A stretch of DNA of 64,000 nucleotides. It comes from Pseudobdellovibrio sp031428275. GTDB lineage: Bacteria > Bdellovibrionota > Bdellovibrionia > Bdellovibrionales > Bdellovibrionaceae. Positions within the stretch are counted from its first letter, which is position 1. Every line of letters begins with the position of its first letter. The notes below the pieces were generated by a model. The model worked only from the letters and a program-made list of their open reading frames with translations, had not been told where the DNA came from and made no database searches. The translations under genes were made by a program, and so were the position numbers. Below are positions 52,993-62,447 of the stretch, in pieces. The DNA lies in contig JANPPC010000001.1 in the NCBI GenBank assembly GCA_031428275.1, forward strand, positions 62,001 to 126,000, written 5' to 3'.

Positions 52993-55371
52993 ATGAAAAC
53001 TTTATCTGCTATAGCGATAACTATTCTATTTTCGATCGGTGCATTTGCTCAAACAGTGCCGACTTATGATATCTCTATGCCGTTATTGCTTCGAGAAAAA
53101 TTCTATACCTCGTTTATTGAAACGCAAAAAAACTTCAATTCGATAGAAAAAAACGAAGCATTAAAAATGTGGAAAGAATTGCAAAATAAACAGACGCCAA
53201 AATTTAATTACTTTCTTAATAAAAAATTAAAGCCTTATATTAAATCACAGTTAATCATCGACTGGTACGCTCATTACCAGATGACTGGGCAGACACAGAA
53301 ATCAGCTGAAGTTCTTTCGTCTTACTTTTATTCTTTGGCTGCCTTCCTATGGGAATATTCCGAAAATCCGCGCATCAGCGAAGCTTCTCGTGAAAAGACG
53401 GCGGCTCAATCTGCGGTAGCTTTAGCTTTTCAATCGGCTCAGCAAGCTGAGACTTGTCTTTATCGAAAAACAGCTGCAGCCGGAAAAAGTTTCGAGGCGC
53501 TGTCGACAATTTTAAATGAATGTGCGCAGGCCAACGCGGGAATTATTCAAATGCTTCAGCTAGCGTCACAGCTGATGAACACTCGTGGTTATTCAGGCCC
53601 GAATCAAGTTTTAAGTCTGACCGGTTTTACGCCCGGTAATAAGGTCGAACAGATCACGCAGAATAACTATGAAGCTGAATTTATTCATTACATGGCGCCA
53701 ATGACAAGTACGGTGCAAAAGCTTTATGGCAATATGAAAGTAAGCGACTTTAAAGCTCGTATGGTAACGCGTGCTGCCGCTCTGACCAGTTCATTTACAG
53801 TTGAGGAAGGTTTTCCTTTAAAACCCTCTGACCACTTAAATTGGATTTTAACAAAGAAAGATGGGCAAAAAAATATTTACGGATCAATTTTTAAATCGAT
53901 CGAAAATGCGCAGCAGACAGTTTTCATAGATGTCTTCTTTTTGGGTGGCTCGGTTGGCGCAAGTCTAGCAAAACATTTAATCGAGCAGGTTCAAAAAAAA
54001 CCTAATTTATGGGTTTATATTATCAACGATCGATTTAATCCGCTAGCTTACGAACTTGAAATGGCCCCGGTCTATAACTATTTACGTGCGTATTCAGAAA
54101 AATTTCCGGAAGATCGTTTGATGATAATGACTCCGCGAATTGACTTAAAGCGGACCGCTTTTCCGCCAATCGCTGAAGCCATTATTAATGATCAAAGTTT
54201 GAAATATATTTTGTCGGATCGCTCTCAGGAAGATCTGAAGCTTCAATTAGGTTTTTATCCAAAAGGGAAATCGGATCACTCTAAGGTTATGGTTATCGAT
54301 GGAAAAAATAAAATAGGTGGAACTGCCTATGTCGGCTCAAAAAACTTTACTGATTCAAGCGGTGCCGTTGCTTACGATGAAGTTACCAAGATAGAAGGGC
54401 CTGCAGTTCCGATTATTTTAGACAGTTACTACTATGATTTATTAGAAGCCCTCAAAGAAGCTTCGCGCCTCGCTCCAGAATACGTATCGGATCTATTAAA
54501 GAAGAATGCGAAAGCAAGTATTGCGCAGCTTTTAGCACCGATTGATATTTTGAATCGTTATGCCGATCGATCAACTGTCGATTTTAAATGGCCCATGCTA
54601 GGTCACGCGACTATTTCTATAGGCGAAAATAATGTTTATGGAACAATCCGGACTGCGCTACCGCAGGACATTGCTCTTATCAATACCGCTGAAAAACAAA
54701 TTATTATCAGCGATCAATATCTGTATGATCCACTTTTTCTTCGCGCGCTGATCGAAAAAATTCAGAAAAATCAAAATTTAAAGGTATACATTATGTTAGC
54801 TGCTATGGAAGATCAGCTGGACTCAGCAAAAAAATTCGCTCATATTCCGAACATTAGTTATATTGATACCTTAAAAGCCACCGGCCAAGTTAAAGCAAAA
54901 TGGAAAAAGATCCCCGAAGTTGAATTAGTGGCGTTAAAAGAAGTCAGTCAGAAATATGGTGTTAAGTTGGCCCATGACTATCATTTGAAGTCGATTTCGG
55001 TAGACGGCGTAACAGCAGATCAAGCTGGACTTTGTCGTCAACGTTTTCAAAGTACAAAAGAATTGATTAACACAATGATTAAAATTCCGGCGCTCGTTTC
55101 GGGATCGGCTAACAAAGATGTTCTAACTATGACTGGCGGATTTCGTGAATTTCAGGTTGTGGTTTATGATCGCGAAGCAACGATCGCTCATGATTGCCTT
55201 TTTTGGGAACGATTTAATGACGCAGATCAGTCAAAAGAAATTCGCAATGAAACAATGAATCTGCCAACCGAGCTAATTAAAGCAGGAATTGACGAAAAAA
55301 TGTTTAACCAGATCATCCGCAATGCGATCAATATCTCTTACGGAACGATCACTGGCTATTTCGTCGACTAG
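52993..55371 (+). CDS. Secreted phospholipase D-like protein
   Basis: 792 residues with a signal peptide (MKTLSAIAITILFSIGAFAQ). The N-terminal 260 residues are helical and unrecognised. The rest holds two HKD-type catalytic motifs: DHSKVMVIDGKNKIGGTAYV with VGSKNFTDSSG (near 435), and HLKSISVDG (near 665) with SGSANKD. Both have the H-x-K-x4-D spacing, so the active site looks complete. As an exported PLD it could act on phospholipids or other phosphodiesters in the periplasm or in prey. The stop overlaps the convergent ABC-F gene by 4 nt. Confidence 0.85.
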   Translation: MKTLSAIAITILFSIGAFAQTVPTYDISMPLLLREKFYTSFIETQKNFNSIEKNEALKMWKELQNKQTPKFNYFLNKKLKPYIKSQLIIDWYAHYQMTGQTQKSAEVLSSYFYSLAAFLWEYSENPRISEASREKTAAQSAVALAFQSAQQAETCLYRKTAAAGKSFEALSTILNECAQANAGIIQMLQLASQLMNTRGYSGPNQVLSLTGFTPGNKVEQITQNNYEAEFIHYMAPMTSTVQKLYGNMKVSDFKARMVTRAAALTSSFTVEEGFPLKPSDHLNWILTKKDGQKNIYGSIFKSIENAQQTVFIDVFFLGGSVGASLAKHLIEQVQKKPNLWVYIINDRFNPLAYELEMAPVYNYLRAYSEKFPEDRLMIMTPRIDLKRTAFPPIAEAIINDQSLKYILSDRSQEDLKLQLGFYPKGKSDHSKVMVIDGKNKIGGTAYVGSKNFTDSSGAVAYDEVTKIEGPAVPIILDSYYYDLLEALKEASRLAPEYVSDLLKKNAKASIAQLLAPIDILNRYADRSTVDFKWPMLGHATISIGENNVYGTIRTALPQDIALINTAEKQIIISDQYLYDPLFLRALIEKIQKNQNLKVYIMLAAMEDQLDSAKKFAHIPNISYIDTLKATGQVKAKWKKIPEVELVALKEVSQKYGVKLAHDYHLKSISVDGVTADQAGLCRQRFQSTKELINTMIKIPALVSGSANKDVLTMTGGFREFQVVVYDREATIAHDCLFWERFNDADQSKEIRNETMNLPTELIKAGIDEKMFNQIIRNAINISYGTITGYFVD

Positions 55372-56963
55372 TGCTTAGGTTTTTTATATTCGATATACTC
55401 ATCGTAAGTTGAGTAACGATCGTCAGCGATTCCGCCGTCTAGTTCGATGATACGGTTTGCAACCGTTTGCACAAATTCGTGATCGTGCGATGTGAAGATC
55501 ACAGTGCCTTTGAAGCGCTTTATGCCTTCATTCACAGCCGTTATGCTTTCTAAATCCAAATGCGAAGTGGGTCCATCAAGTAGTAAAACATTGGCCCCTG
55601 ACAACATCATTTTTGAAAGCATGCAGCGAACTTTTTCACCGCCGGACAATACGTTCGACATTTTTAAGGCCTCATTGCCGCCGAATAACATTTTACCCAA
55701 GAAACCACGGATAAATGTTTCTTCTTTTTTATCAGAGTACTGGCGTAACCAATCGACTAAAGACATAGGATCTGTGTTGAAGTACTTACTGTTATCAGTC
55801 GGCATGTAGCTTTGAATCGTCGTAATTCCCCACTGGTATGTACCCGAATCGGCTTTCATTTCCCCTGAAAGTATATCCATCAAAACCGTTTTAGCTTGAT
55901 CACTACGGCCCAATAGAACAACTTTATCGCCATTTTTAAGCGAGAAACTAATATCTTTCAAAATGACTTCGCCGTTAATGGTTTTTGAAAGATTTTTTAC
56001 TGTTAAAATATCTTGGCCGGCTTCACGAATTGATTCGAAACCGATGAAAGGTTTTTTACGAGATGAAAGCGGCATTTCGTTAAACGTGATTTTTTCTAGT
56101 TGTTTTGCTCGAGACGATGCCTGTTTTGATTTTGATGCATTGGCGCTGAAGCGCTGAATGAATGCTTTTAGATCTTCGGCTTTATCAGAGCTTTTCTTGT
56201 TTTGGTCAGATAGTAAACGTTGGTTTAATTCGCTGGCCTGTAACCAGAAATCATAGTTACCAGTGAAAGTCGTCACTTTACCAAAATCGATATCTGCGAT
56301 ATGCGTGCAGACACGGTTTAAAAAATACCGATCATGTGATACGACGACGACCGTATTGTTAAAATTCGCAAGAAATTCTTCTAACCACTGAATTGCGTAA
56401 ATATCCAGGTGATTCGTTGGCTCATCCAGTAGTAAAACATCCGGTTGCCCGAAAAGTGCTTGGGCTAAAAGTACTTTTACTTTTTCTCCACCAGTCAGTT
56501 CACTCATTAATTTGTTATGTAAATCTTCGCCAATACTTAGGCCGGCTAACATTGTTCCGGCTTCAGCTTCTGCTTCCCAGCCGTTCAATTCAGCGAAAGC
56601 CATTTCTAATTCTGAAGCACGTTCGCCATCGGCGTCAGAAAAATTAGGGTTCGCGTATAATTTCTCTTTTTCTTCCATGATCTTAAATAATTTTTCGTTA
56701 CCCATCATAACCGTTTTTAAAACGGTTACATTGTCGAACGCGAAATGATCCTGTTTTAAAACTGATAAGCGTTGATTAGCATTCATGATGATTTCACCCG
56801 TGTTGGGTTCGATCTCTTTGGCTAATATTTTTAAGAAAGTTGATTTGCCCGCACCGTTGGCGCCGATAAGACCGTAGCAGTTGCCCGGAGTGAATTTAAC
56901 GTTCACTTCTTCAAAAAGTTTGCGGCCACCAAAACGTAAACTAACATTACTTGTACTGATCAT
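55368..56963 (-). CDS. ABC-F family ATPase (YbiT/YkpA-like)
   Basis: 531 residues, two ABC domains and a linker, no membrane segment. Domain 1: Walker A GANGAGKST, signature TGGEK, Walker B LLLDEPTNHLD. Domain 2: Walker A-like LLGRSDQAKTV (degenerate: GRSDQAKT), signature LSGGEK, Walker B LLLDGPTSHLD, where the catalytic Glu is Gly. ABC-F proteins act on the ribosome. Cytosolic. Confidence 0.92.
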   Translation of the reverse strand: MISTSNVSLRFGGRKLFEEVNVKFTPGNCYGLIGANGAGKSTFLKILAKEIEPNTGEIIMNANQRLSVLKQDHFAFDNVTVLKTVMMGNEKLFKIMEEKEKLYANPNFSDADGERASELEMAFAELNGWEAEAEAGTMLAGLSIGEDLHNKLMSELTGGEKVKVLLAQALFGQPDVLLLDEPTNHLDIYAIQWLEEFLANFNNTVVVVSHDRYFLNRVCTHIADIDFGKVTTFTGNYDFWLQASELNQRLLSDQNKKSSDKAEDLKAFIQRFSANASKSKQASSRAKQLEKITFNEMPLSSRKKPFIGFESIREAGQDILTVKNLSKTINGEVILKDISFSLKNGDKVVLLGRSDQAKTVLMDILSGEMKADSGTYQWGITTIQSYMPTDNSKYFNTDPMSLVDWLRQYSDKKEETFIRGFLGKMLFGGNEALKMSNVLSGGEKVRCMLSKMMLSGANVLLLDGPTSHLDLESITAVNEGIKRFKGTVIFTSHDHEFVQTVANRIIELDGGIADDRYSTYDEYIEYKKPKH

Positions 56964-57024
56964 TTTTACATCCTCAAAAGAGGCCCATATCTACTGTGAA
57001 TGAGCCAAAATATCAAGGCTAGCA

Positions 57025-57504
57025 CTATGATAAAGATATTATTTCATACTCGCGGGTTTTGTCGCCAGCCACGAAGGTAACCAGGTCGCCCGCGCTTTTG
57101 CCAATCAGCATACGGCCTAAGGGGCTTTCTGGGGTTATAACTTGGATAGATTGCCCTTCAAATTGGGTGGTTTGCCCTCCACCTTTGGGCATTATTAAAA
57201 CGAAGCTTGTTTTGTCGTTTAATAAGACTTCGACTAATGCGGTATTGGCAATTACGCAGCCCTCTGTAAAATCTTTAATTTTGAAGTTTTCGAAGACTAT
57301 AAGAACGTCTTTCATCTCAGCCACCCGAATAGCTTGGGCCCCGGCCAAATACGAAGCTTCAAGGCCGCGGGTGTCATACTTGTTCTCAGCTTTATTTTCT
57401 TCGTGGGTGGCGATGTCGTAAGTATTCTTAGCCGCTTCAGTAATCGCCGCTAATTCTAGCGAAATTTGGGTTTTAAAATGTTCGAATAGCTTTTTCTTAT
57501 CCAC
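57025..57504 (-). CDS. GreA/GreB-like transcript-cleavage factor
   Basis: 159 residues, GreA length. C-terminal GreAB domain: VITPESPLGRMLIGKSAGDLV. The N-terminal half contains THEENKAENKYDTRGLEASY, whose acidic residues may form the coiled-coil tip that enters the RNA polymerase channel. It differs from standard GreA in the N-terminus, so a Gre-related regulator is possible. The start is GTG 57504 after GAGGA. Confidence 0.8.
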   Translation of the reverse strand: MDKKKLFEHFKTQISLELAAITEAAKNTYDIATHEENKAENKYDTRGLEASYLAGAQAIRVAEMKDVLIVFENFKIKDFTEGCVIANTALVEVLLNDKTSFVLIMPKGGGQTTQFEGQSIQVITPESPLGRMLIGKSAGDLVTFVAGDKTREYEIISLS

Positions 57505-57592
57505 AAATCCTCAAAATCTGAACCACGAAGTCTAGTTTCTGTTTACGAAGTCTCACCAAAATTATTTTAACCATATAAACTGAACCGGCTGT

Positions 57593-58282
57593 ATGAAAAA
57601 ATATAATTTACAAGATTACTTAGAAAATAGACAACGTTTACAGCAGTCGAAGCCGGTATACCGTAAAATCTGCATAACTTGCAACAGTCCTGAATTTAGC
57701 TGCTACTGCGAGGCTATTCAAACATTTGATCCAAAAATTCAATTCGTAGTGCTGATTCACCCAATTGAATACTTCCGCCGAATCGCATCGGGGCGGATGT
57801 CGCATTTGGTATTGCAGGGCTCGCATTTAATCAAGGGCCAAGATTATTCTTTCGATGAAAAAGTGAATCAGATTTTACAAGATCCGCAGAATCATTGCAT
57901 GATTTTATATCCAGGAATTCGCTCGACGAATATGAGTACGATGTCCGACAATAATAGGGCTGAGCTGTTTCCAAAAAAGAAAAAAATTACGGTATTTGTA
58001 ATTGATGGTACTTGGGCGACTGCCCGTAAAACGGTTCGCCAAAGCACCAATTTACAGAATTTACAGCGTATCTGTTTTTCTCCATTGGCGCCCTCTAACT
58101 TCCGCGTACGCAAACAGCCCGCTGCACATTGTGTATCAACCATTGAAGCCATTCACCAGACGATCGAATTGATGGGTCCTCACTGCGGCTTTGAAACCGC
58201 CAGCCGTGAACACGACCGCCTTTTAAATGCGTTTGATTACATGGTTGAACGCCAACTTGAGTTTGTTAAAAAATTCGCCTAG
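57593..58282 (+). CDS. DTW-domain tRNA aminocarboxypropyltransferase
   Basis: 229 residues of the TapT/YfiP-like DTW family, which forms acp3U in tRNA from SAM. Marks: CITCNSPEFSCYC, VVLIHPIEYFRRIASGR, LYPGIRST, VIDGTWATARK with DGTW, and APSNFRVRKQP. Single gene, cytosolic. Weak ribosome-binding site before ATG 57593. Confidence 0.9.
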   Translation: MKKYNLQDYLENRQRLQQSKPVYRKICITCNSPEFSCYCEAIQTFDPKIQFVVLIHPIEYFRRIASGRMSHLVLQGSHLIKGQDYSFDEKVNQILQDPQNHCMILYPGIRSTNMSTMSDNNRAELFPKKKKITVFVIDGTWATARKTVRQSTNLQNLQRICFSPLAPSNFRVRKQPAAHCVSTIEAIHQTIELMGPHCGFETASREHDRLLNAFDYMVERQLEFVKKFA

Positions 58283-58361
58283 CGAGCCTATGCTATACTT
58301 GTCGGGCCTTCTTTTGCAGATCAAAGAAAATGAAATAAAACAAATTAATTGATGGTGGGTC

Positions 58362-59279
58362 ATGACAGCTGTTGTAAGTTTTCCTGAAGAAATAAATGGC
58401 GACAGAATTTATTTAAGACGGCATGATTTAACCGTTGCCGATGAAATGTTTAAAACGATCGATCAAAATCGTGAACGGTTGATGCAATTCATGCCTTGGC
58501 CTGTTCAAACTCAAAAACAAGAAGACTCTAAAAATTATATTCTTCTGTGTATCGAATCATGGAAGCAAAAAGCTCTATTTGATTACGGTATTTATTTAAA
58601 ACTGGGGCATCAATTTATTGGTAATATCGGCGTGCATTCGATTGATTGGCGCAGTTCGCGCTGTGAACTTGGTTACTGGATTAGTAAGACTTACGAGCGA
58701 CAAGGTTTCACTTCGGAAGCTGTTCGTTTAATCGAAAAAGCTTGTTTTGCTAAAGACTTTCACCGAGTTGAAATTAGGTGCTCAGCCGAAAATACGAAAT
58801 CAGCCGGCGTAGCAATTCGAACGGGTTACAGATTAGAGGGTTATTTACGCGACGAAAAAATTGAACAAGGGCGTTTTCGTGACACTTTAGTGTTCGCTAA
58901 ACTACGAAGTGAAATTGATACCGACGAATTCGTTACATTAATGGGCCTTGATTTTGTTTATCTTTTTGTTGATCAAATTCAACAATCAAAAGAATGGTAC
59001 CAGAAAGTTCTAAATCAAAAGCCTACAGTAGACTTAACTAATTACGTCGAATTCAGATTAGGATCGTCTGGTTTATGTCTACACTTAGCTGATCAAAAGT
59101 CTCCCTTAACCATCGGTGGAAGCGTCGGCTACTGGAAAGTTGCGCAGATTGAAAAAACGATTAATCTATTTATAAAATTTGGCGCCACAGTTTACCGCGA
59201 GCCACTTCAATTGCCTACTTCAGAACAGATCTGCCAAATAAAAGACCCGTTCGGAAATATAATCGGCTTAATTGGTTAG
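58362..59279 (+). CDS. GNAT acetyltransferase fused to a glyoxalase-like domain
   Basis: 305 residues. Residues 1-185 are a RimJ/RimL-type GNAT domain (IYLRRHDL, GNIGVHSIDWRSSRCELGYWI, RQGFTSEAVRLIEKACF, NTKSAGVAIRTGYRLEGYLRD). Residues about 195-305 form a VOC/glyoxalase-type half (YLFVDQIQQSKEWYQKVLNQ, VYREPLQ, IKDPFGNIIGLIG). The fused layout is unusual. ATG 58362 follows GGTGGG. The partner substrate is unknown. Confidence 0.88.
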   Translation: MTAVVSFPEEINGDRIYLRRHDLTVADEMFKTIDQNRERLMQFMPWPVQTQKQEDSKNYILLCIESWKQKALFDYGIYLKLGHQFIGNIGVHSIDWRSSRCELGYWISKTYERQGFTSEAVRLIEKACFAKDFHRVEIRCSAENTKSAGVAIRTGYRLEGYLRDEKIEQGRFRDTLVFAKLRSEIDTDEFVTLMGLDFVYLFVDQIQQSKEWYQKVLNQKPTVDLTNYVEFRLGSSGLCLHLADQKSPLTIGGSVGYWKVAQIEKTINLFIKFGATVYREPLQLPTSEQICQIKDPFGNIIGLIG

Positions 59280-59346
59280 ACCAAGGTCGGTTCAAATGTT
59301 TGAAAGCTGCAACCGCCTATGACATTGTTAAAACGCGGGGAAGTTT

Positions 59347-59976
59347 ATGAAATATTTAGCGTATTTATTATCAGTTTTGTTTTGTGTATCCGTTAGGGCA
59401 GGCGGCGAAGACGCGCAAGCACCTACGCAGGCTGAACCAGCGGAAATTACAAAATCTTGTGAATTCAAAATTGAGTGTCATAAGAATCAAGATAGTTACG
59501 CCATTGAATATAAAGTACTCGGAGATGGGTGCGACGATAATGCGGCTGGTGAATTAATATTAATAGCTGATCAAAAACGGACGGCATTACAAATCAATGG
59601 CTTACCCCTTAAAAAAGTTGAAGATAAGGGTAACGTGCCTAAATTATGTGAAATTGACGGTGAAAAGTATCCGGCATTTGATATTGGTGACAATCGAATT
59701 GCTTTGTTTTTTCGAATCGATAATCGTCCGGCTCTTGATCGTTTGGGCGGAATTATTATCGATTTAAACCGTAGAAAAGTTATCAAGTTAGAAGAAAACT
59801 TCGGTGAAGTTAAAAACCAATCGTTTGCAATGTTGAAATCAAGTCGCGGAATTAAAACTCGCTTAGCTAAAGATCGCTTAAAAGACGTAGACTGCGATTG
59901 CGATGCTGCGCTTATCGACGCCTGGAAAGAGATAACGCCTTACAGTGATATTTTCAAAACGAAATGGATCAGGTGA
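59347..59976 (+). CDS. Secreted protein, unknown
   Basis: 209 residues: signal peptide (cleavage near VRAGG), then beta-rich sequence with six cysteines (SCEFKIECH, DGCDD, KLCEI, VDCDCD). GGGGAAG precedes ATG 59347. A DUF2147 gene starts 5 nt later, likely co-transcribed. No family recognised. Confidence 0.7.
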   Translation: MKYLAYLLSVLFCVSVRAGGEDAQAPTQAEPAEITKSCEFKIECHKNQDSYAIEYKVLGDGCDDNAAGELILIADQKRTALQINGLPLKKVEDKGNVPKLCEIDGEKYPAFDIGDNRIALFFRIDNRPALDRLGGIIIDLNRRKVIKLEENFGEVKNQSFAMLKSSRGIKTRLAKDRLKDVDCDCDAALIDAWKEITPYSDIFKTKWIR

Positions 59977-59981
59977 AAATT

Positions 59982-60428
59982 ATGGTTAAGTTTACAAAAA
60001 TTTTGGTGTTTTCTCTTTTTTCAGTTTTGACAATTCATGCGTTCGCACAAACTCCGGTAGGTACTTGGATGATTGCTACTGAAGATGCGAAAGTCGAAAT
60101 CTTCGAGGTGGTAGAGGAAGGCTTAAAGAGTCTTCAAGGTAAAATTACGTGGTTGAAAGAACCCAGCGATAAAGACGGTATCCCAAAAACCGACGTAGAA
60201 AATTCAGATGCGAAATTAAAGACGCGCCCAATCTTAGGAATGGTTTTTTTAAAAGACTTCAAGCTAGACAAATCTGAGTGGTCCGGAGGCTCAATTTACG
60301 ATGCCAAATCTGGTAAAACCTATAAAGCAACGATGAAGCTAGACGGCGACGATACTTTAAAATTGCGTGGATATGTAGGCGTTCCGCTATTTGGTCGAAC
60401 TGAAGTATGGAAGCGCACGCAGCCTTAG
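59982..60428 (+). CDS. DUF2147 secreted protein
   Basis: 148 residues from ATG 59982. Signal peptide ending ILVFSLFSVLTIHAFAQ; then GTWMI, GKITWLKEPSDKDGIPKTDVENSD, GMVFLKDFK, GGSIYDAKSGKTYKATMKL and GYVGVPLFGRTEVWKR, the DUF2147 signature (lipocalin-like). Periplasmic; function unknown. An ATG at 59964 inside the previous gene is less likely. Confidence 0.88.
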   Translation: MVKFTKILVFSLFSVLTIHAFAQTPVGTWMIATEDAKVEIFEVVEEGLKSLQGKITWLKEPSDKDGIPKTDVENSDAKLKTRPILGMVFLKDFKLDKSEWSGGSIYDAKSGKTYKATMKLDGDDTLKLRGYVGVPLFGRTEVWKRTQP

Positions 60429-60450
60429 TAGGCGCGTAGTTCGATAGAAG

Positions 60451-61068
60451 TTAGGCCGCAGGTTTTTTTTCTTCTTTTTCGATAGATTCGGGGTCTAATG
60501 CAGATGACGAATTGTTTGAAAAAATTCGATTTACTTCCATCATAGCCGTGAAGATCAAGTGATCAACCTGTTGAATTTTAACAGCCGGGTTGGCTAAGTT
60601 GTAGATCTCAATTTTTTTGTTTAATCTTGCGCTTAGACTGCTGATGTCTTTTATTAATCGAATAATCGCAATTTCGTTTCTGAAGTCGCTGCTCATGAAG
60701 TCTTCGCTCGGTGCGTAGCCTTGAACATTGATTGCAATATAGGTGTTAATTTTTCTAGATAGATCAAAGTAATCTTGTAAGTCTCCGCCAGTCTCGAGAG
60801 CATTTTCCATGAGCGCGTTAAGCGTGCTATCAATCACATCTCCAGAACTTAATGGCTTCGGAAACTGGCTACGAAAGGTATAAGATTTTCTTTTAACTTT
60901 TGACTTCAAGGCAAGACGCATTTGTGAAATTTGCGCCTGTAAGTTATCGATTTCATTTTTGTAATCGATTTTTTTGCGAGATTTTAAGACTTTAACTGTC
61001 AGCATAATAGCGCCGCCAGCTAAGGTTAAGTTTACAAGAAATGTGATTAAACTATAAATGCTTTCCAC
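60451..61068 (-). CDS. Membrane-anchored coiled-coil protein, unknown
   Basis: 205 residues: one N-terminal transmembrane helix (LITFLVNLTLAGGAIMLTV), a short coiled coil (NEIDNLQAQISQMRLALKSK), and a helical C-terminal domain ending in an acidic/basic tail. The start is GTG 61068. No family recognised; the layout suggests an inner-membrane scaffold facing the cytoplasm. Confidence 0.6.
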   Translation of the reverse strand: MESIYSLITFLVNLTLAGGAIMLTVKVLKSRKKIDYKNEIDNLQAQISQMRLALKSKVKRKSYTFRSQFPKPLSSGDVIDSTLNALMENALETGGDLQDYFDLSRKINTYIAINVQGYAPSEDFMSSDFRNEIAIIRLIKDISSLSARLNKKIEIYNLANPAVKIQQVDHLIFTAMMEVNRIFSNNSSSALDPESIEKEEKKPAA

Positions 61069-61241
61069 TGCCCAAATGATCGGAGTTTTCTAGACATTTA
61101 TAGAGTGTCAAAAGGTCTAGTAATAACAAAATCAGTAACTTTGTTAACTATTTAGACGCTTTTTTATTCTCAAAATGAATCAGTACGATCTGTTGACGGT
61201 CTTAATTATGCTTCGAAGCTTAGGTAAGCTAAGGAGTTTGT

Positions 61242-62327
61242 ATGAAGCAAATTATATTCAGCAGTGTTTTAGTCGGTATGCTAACTGTTCTTACGGGTTG
61301 CCCGGATAATGGCGGCGGTGGAAACAAAGCAGCAGACGTGCCGGGCCCGCAGGGCGTGGTTGAAGCATACGGGAACTCAAGCATCTATTGCCAGTTTGGT
61401 TCGGGATCCTTTAACTGCGCGGTAAAAAACCAAGCAAGTGGTTTGGAGATTTGTCGTACGCAGCCGCGACCTTTCACAGATTTACCAAGTTTGTGTCAGC
61501 AGGTTCGTGAAGAGCAGGCCACTTTATCTCAGTATAACAATAATTGTAACGTGCAAGCGGCTTTACAAAGAGTCGTTGCAGAAACTTGTCAAAACGTAGC
61601 ATCGCCTGCGACTCCAATTTTGCCGGGTCAGCCAACATACCCTGGTCAAACTGGTAATGAGTATGAAAAATCAATTACGTGTACGTATACGGGTTATAAC
61701 AATGGTTACAGGGCTCAGCCTGTGACATTGCCGATTCCGATCGCCGCGAAGTCTGAAGTTGAAATTAGCTTTAATAATAAATATTTCTACATCGATATCG
61801 GTCGTTTCGGTACAACGACAATGGTGTATACACCCGGTAAGCGCGGCATTCCTGACACGATCACTTTAAAAAATGTGGGTCTAAATAACGAACTTTCTTT
61901 CAGCCAATCAGGTTATGCAGGTGAGGAAGTGCGATTGAAAGCCAAGGATGACCGTGGGCGAACAAGCTTAGAAATTACTTGTGCGGGCGCTGCAAACTTT
62001 AAGAAAAATATCGTAGATGCAAAATTTACGAAGTACGTTTGCGTCGGTACCTCAAATTTACGTGCGGCGCGCGGGCAAAAAGAAACAATCAACATAACTT
62101 TGCCTTACGATTCGCGTTTAACTGATTCAGAAATTCAATTAGCGAGTGGTTTATCTGCAAGAATCATTGGCGATGATACAAATCGAGACAAAGAACAAAT
62201 TGAATTTACTGCTTACGGAGTAGGTTTAGATTACACGGTTACTTCGGCATCTTACTTAAAAACAAAGTCAACTTTCAGAGCTAAAAATGGCCATCGCGGG
62301 GTCAATATTAGTTGTGTTCCGCAGTAG
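61242..62327 (+). CDS. Lipoprotein with duplicated Cys-bounded domains
   Basis: 361 residues. Lipobox LTGC with Cys near residue 20, then a Gly/Asn-rich linker. A Cys-rich segment (YCQFGSGSFNC, EICRTQP, LCQQV, NCNVQ, ETCQN) is followed by two tandem domains of about 95 residues, one beginning SITCTYTGYNNGYRAQP and ending LEITCAG, the other beginning YVCVGTSNL and ending VNISCVP. Each opens and closes with Cys. TAAGGAG precedes ATG 61242. Unknown family. Confidence 0.75.
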   Translation: MKQIIFSSVLVGMLTVLTGCPDNGGGGNKAADVPGPQGVVEAYGNSSIYCQFGSGSFNCAVKNQASGLEICRTQPRPFTDLPSLCQQVREEQATLSQYNNNCNVQAALQRVVAETCQNVASPATPILPGQPTYPGQTGNEYEKSITCTYTGYNNGYRAQPVTLPIPIAAKSEVEISFNNKYFYIDIGRFGTTTMVYTPGKRGIPDTITLKNVGLNNELSFSQSGYAGEEVRLKAKDDRGRTSLEITCAGAANFKKNIVDAKFTKYVCVGTSNLRAARGQKETINITLPYDSRLTDSEIQLASGLSARIIGDDTNRDKEQIEFTAYGVGLDYTVTSASYLKTKSTFRAKNGHRGVNISCVPQ

Positions 62328-62338
62328 TATGTTTGCTT

Positions 62339-62365
62339 CGCGGGCTGACGATGTGTCGGCTCGCG
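62339..62365 (+). terminator. GC-rich hairpin between lipoprotein and mreB
   Basis: An 11-bp stem (two G-T pairs) with arms CGCGGGCTGAC and GTCGGCTCGCG and loop GATGT. No long T-run, but probably ends the lipoprotein transcript. Confidence 0.5.
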
Positions 62366-62447
62366 TTAAATATCCGCATTGACTCATCTTTATATAATTT
62401 CTAGAATTTTTATTGAGCTAACAATATCATAGGATGTGAAACTCAGT

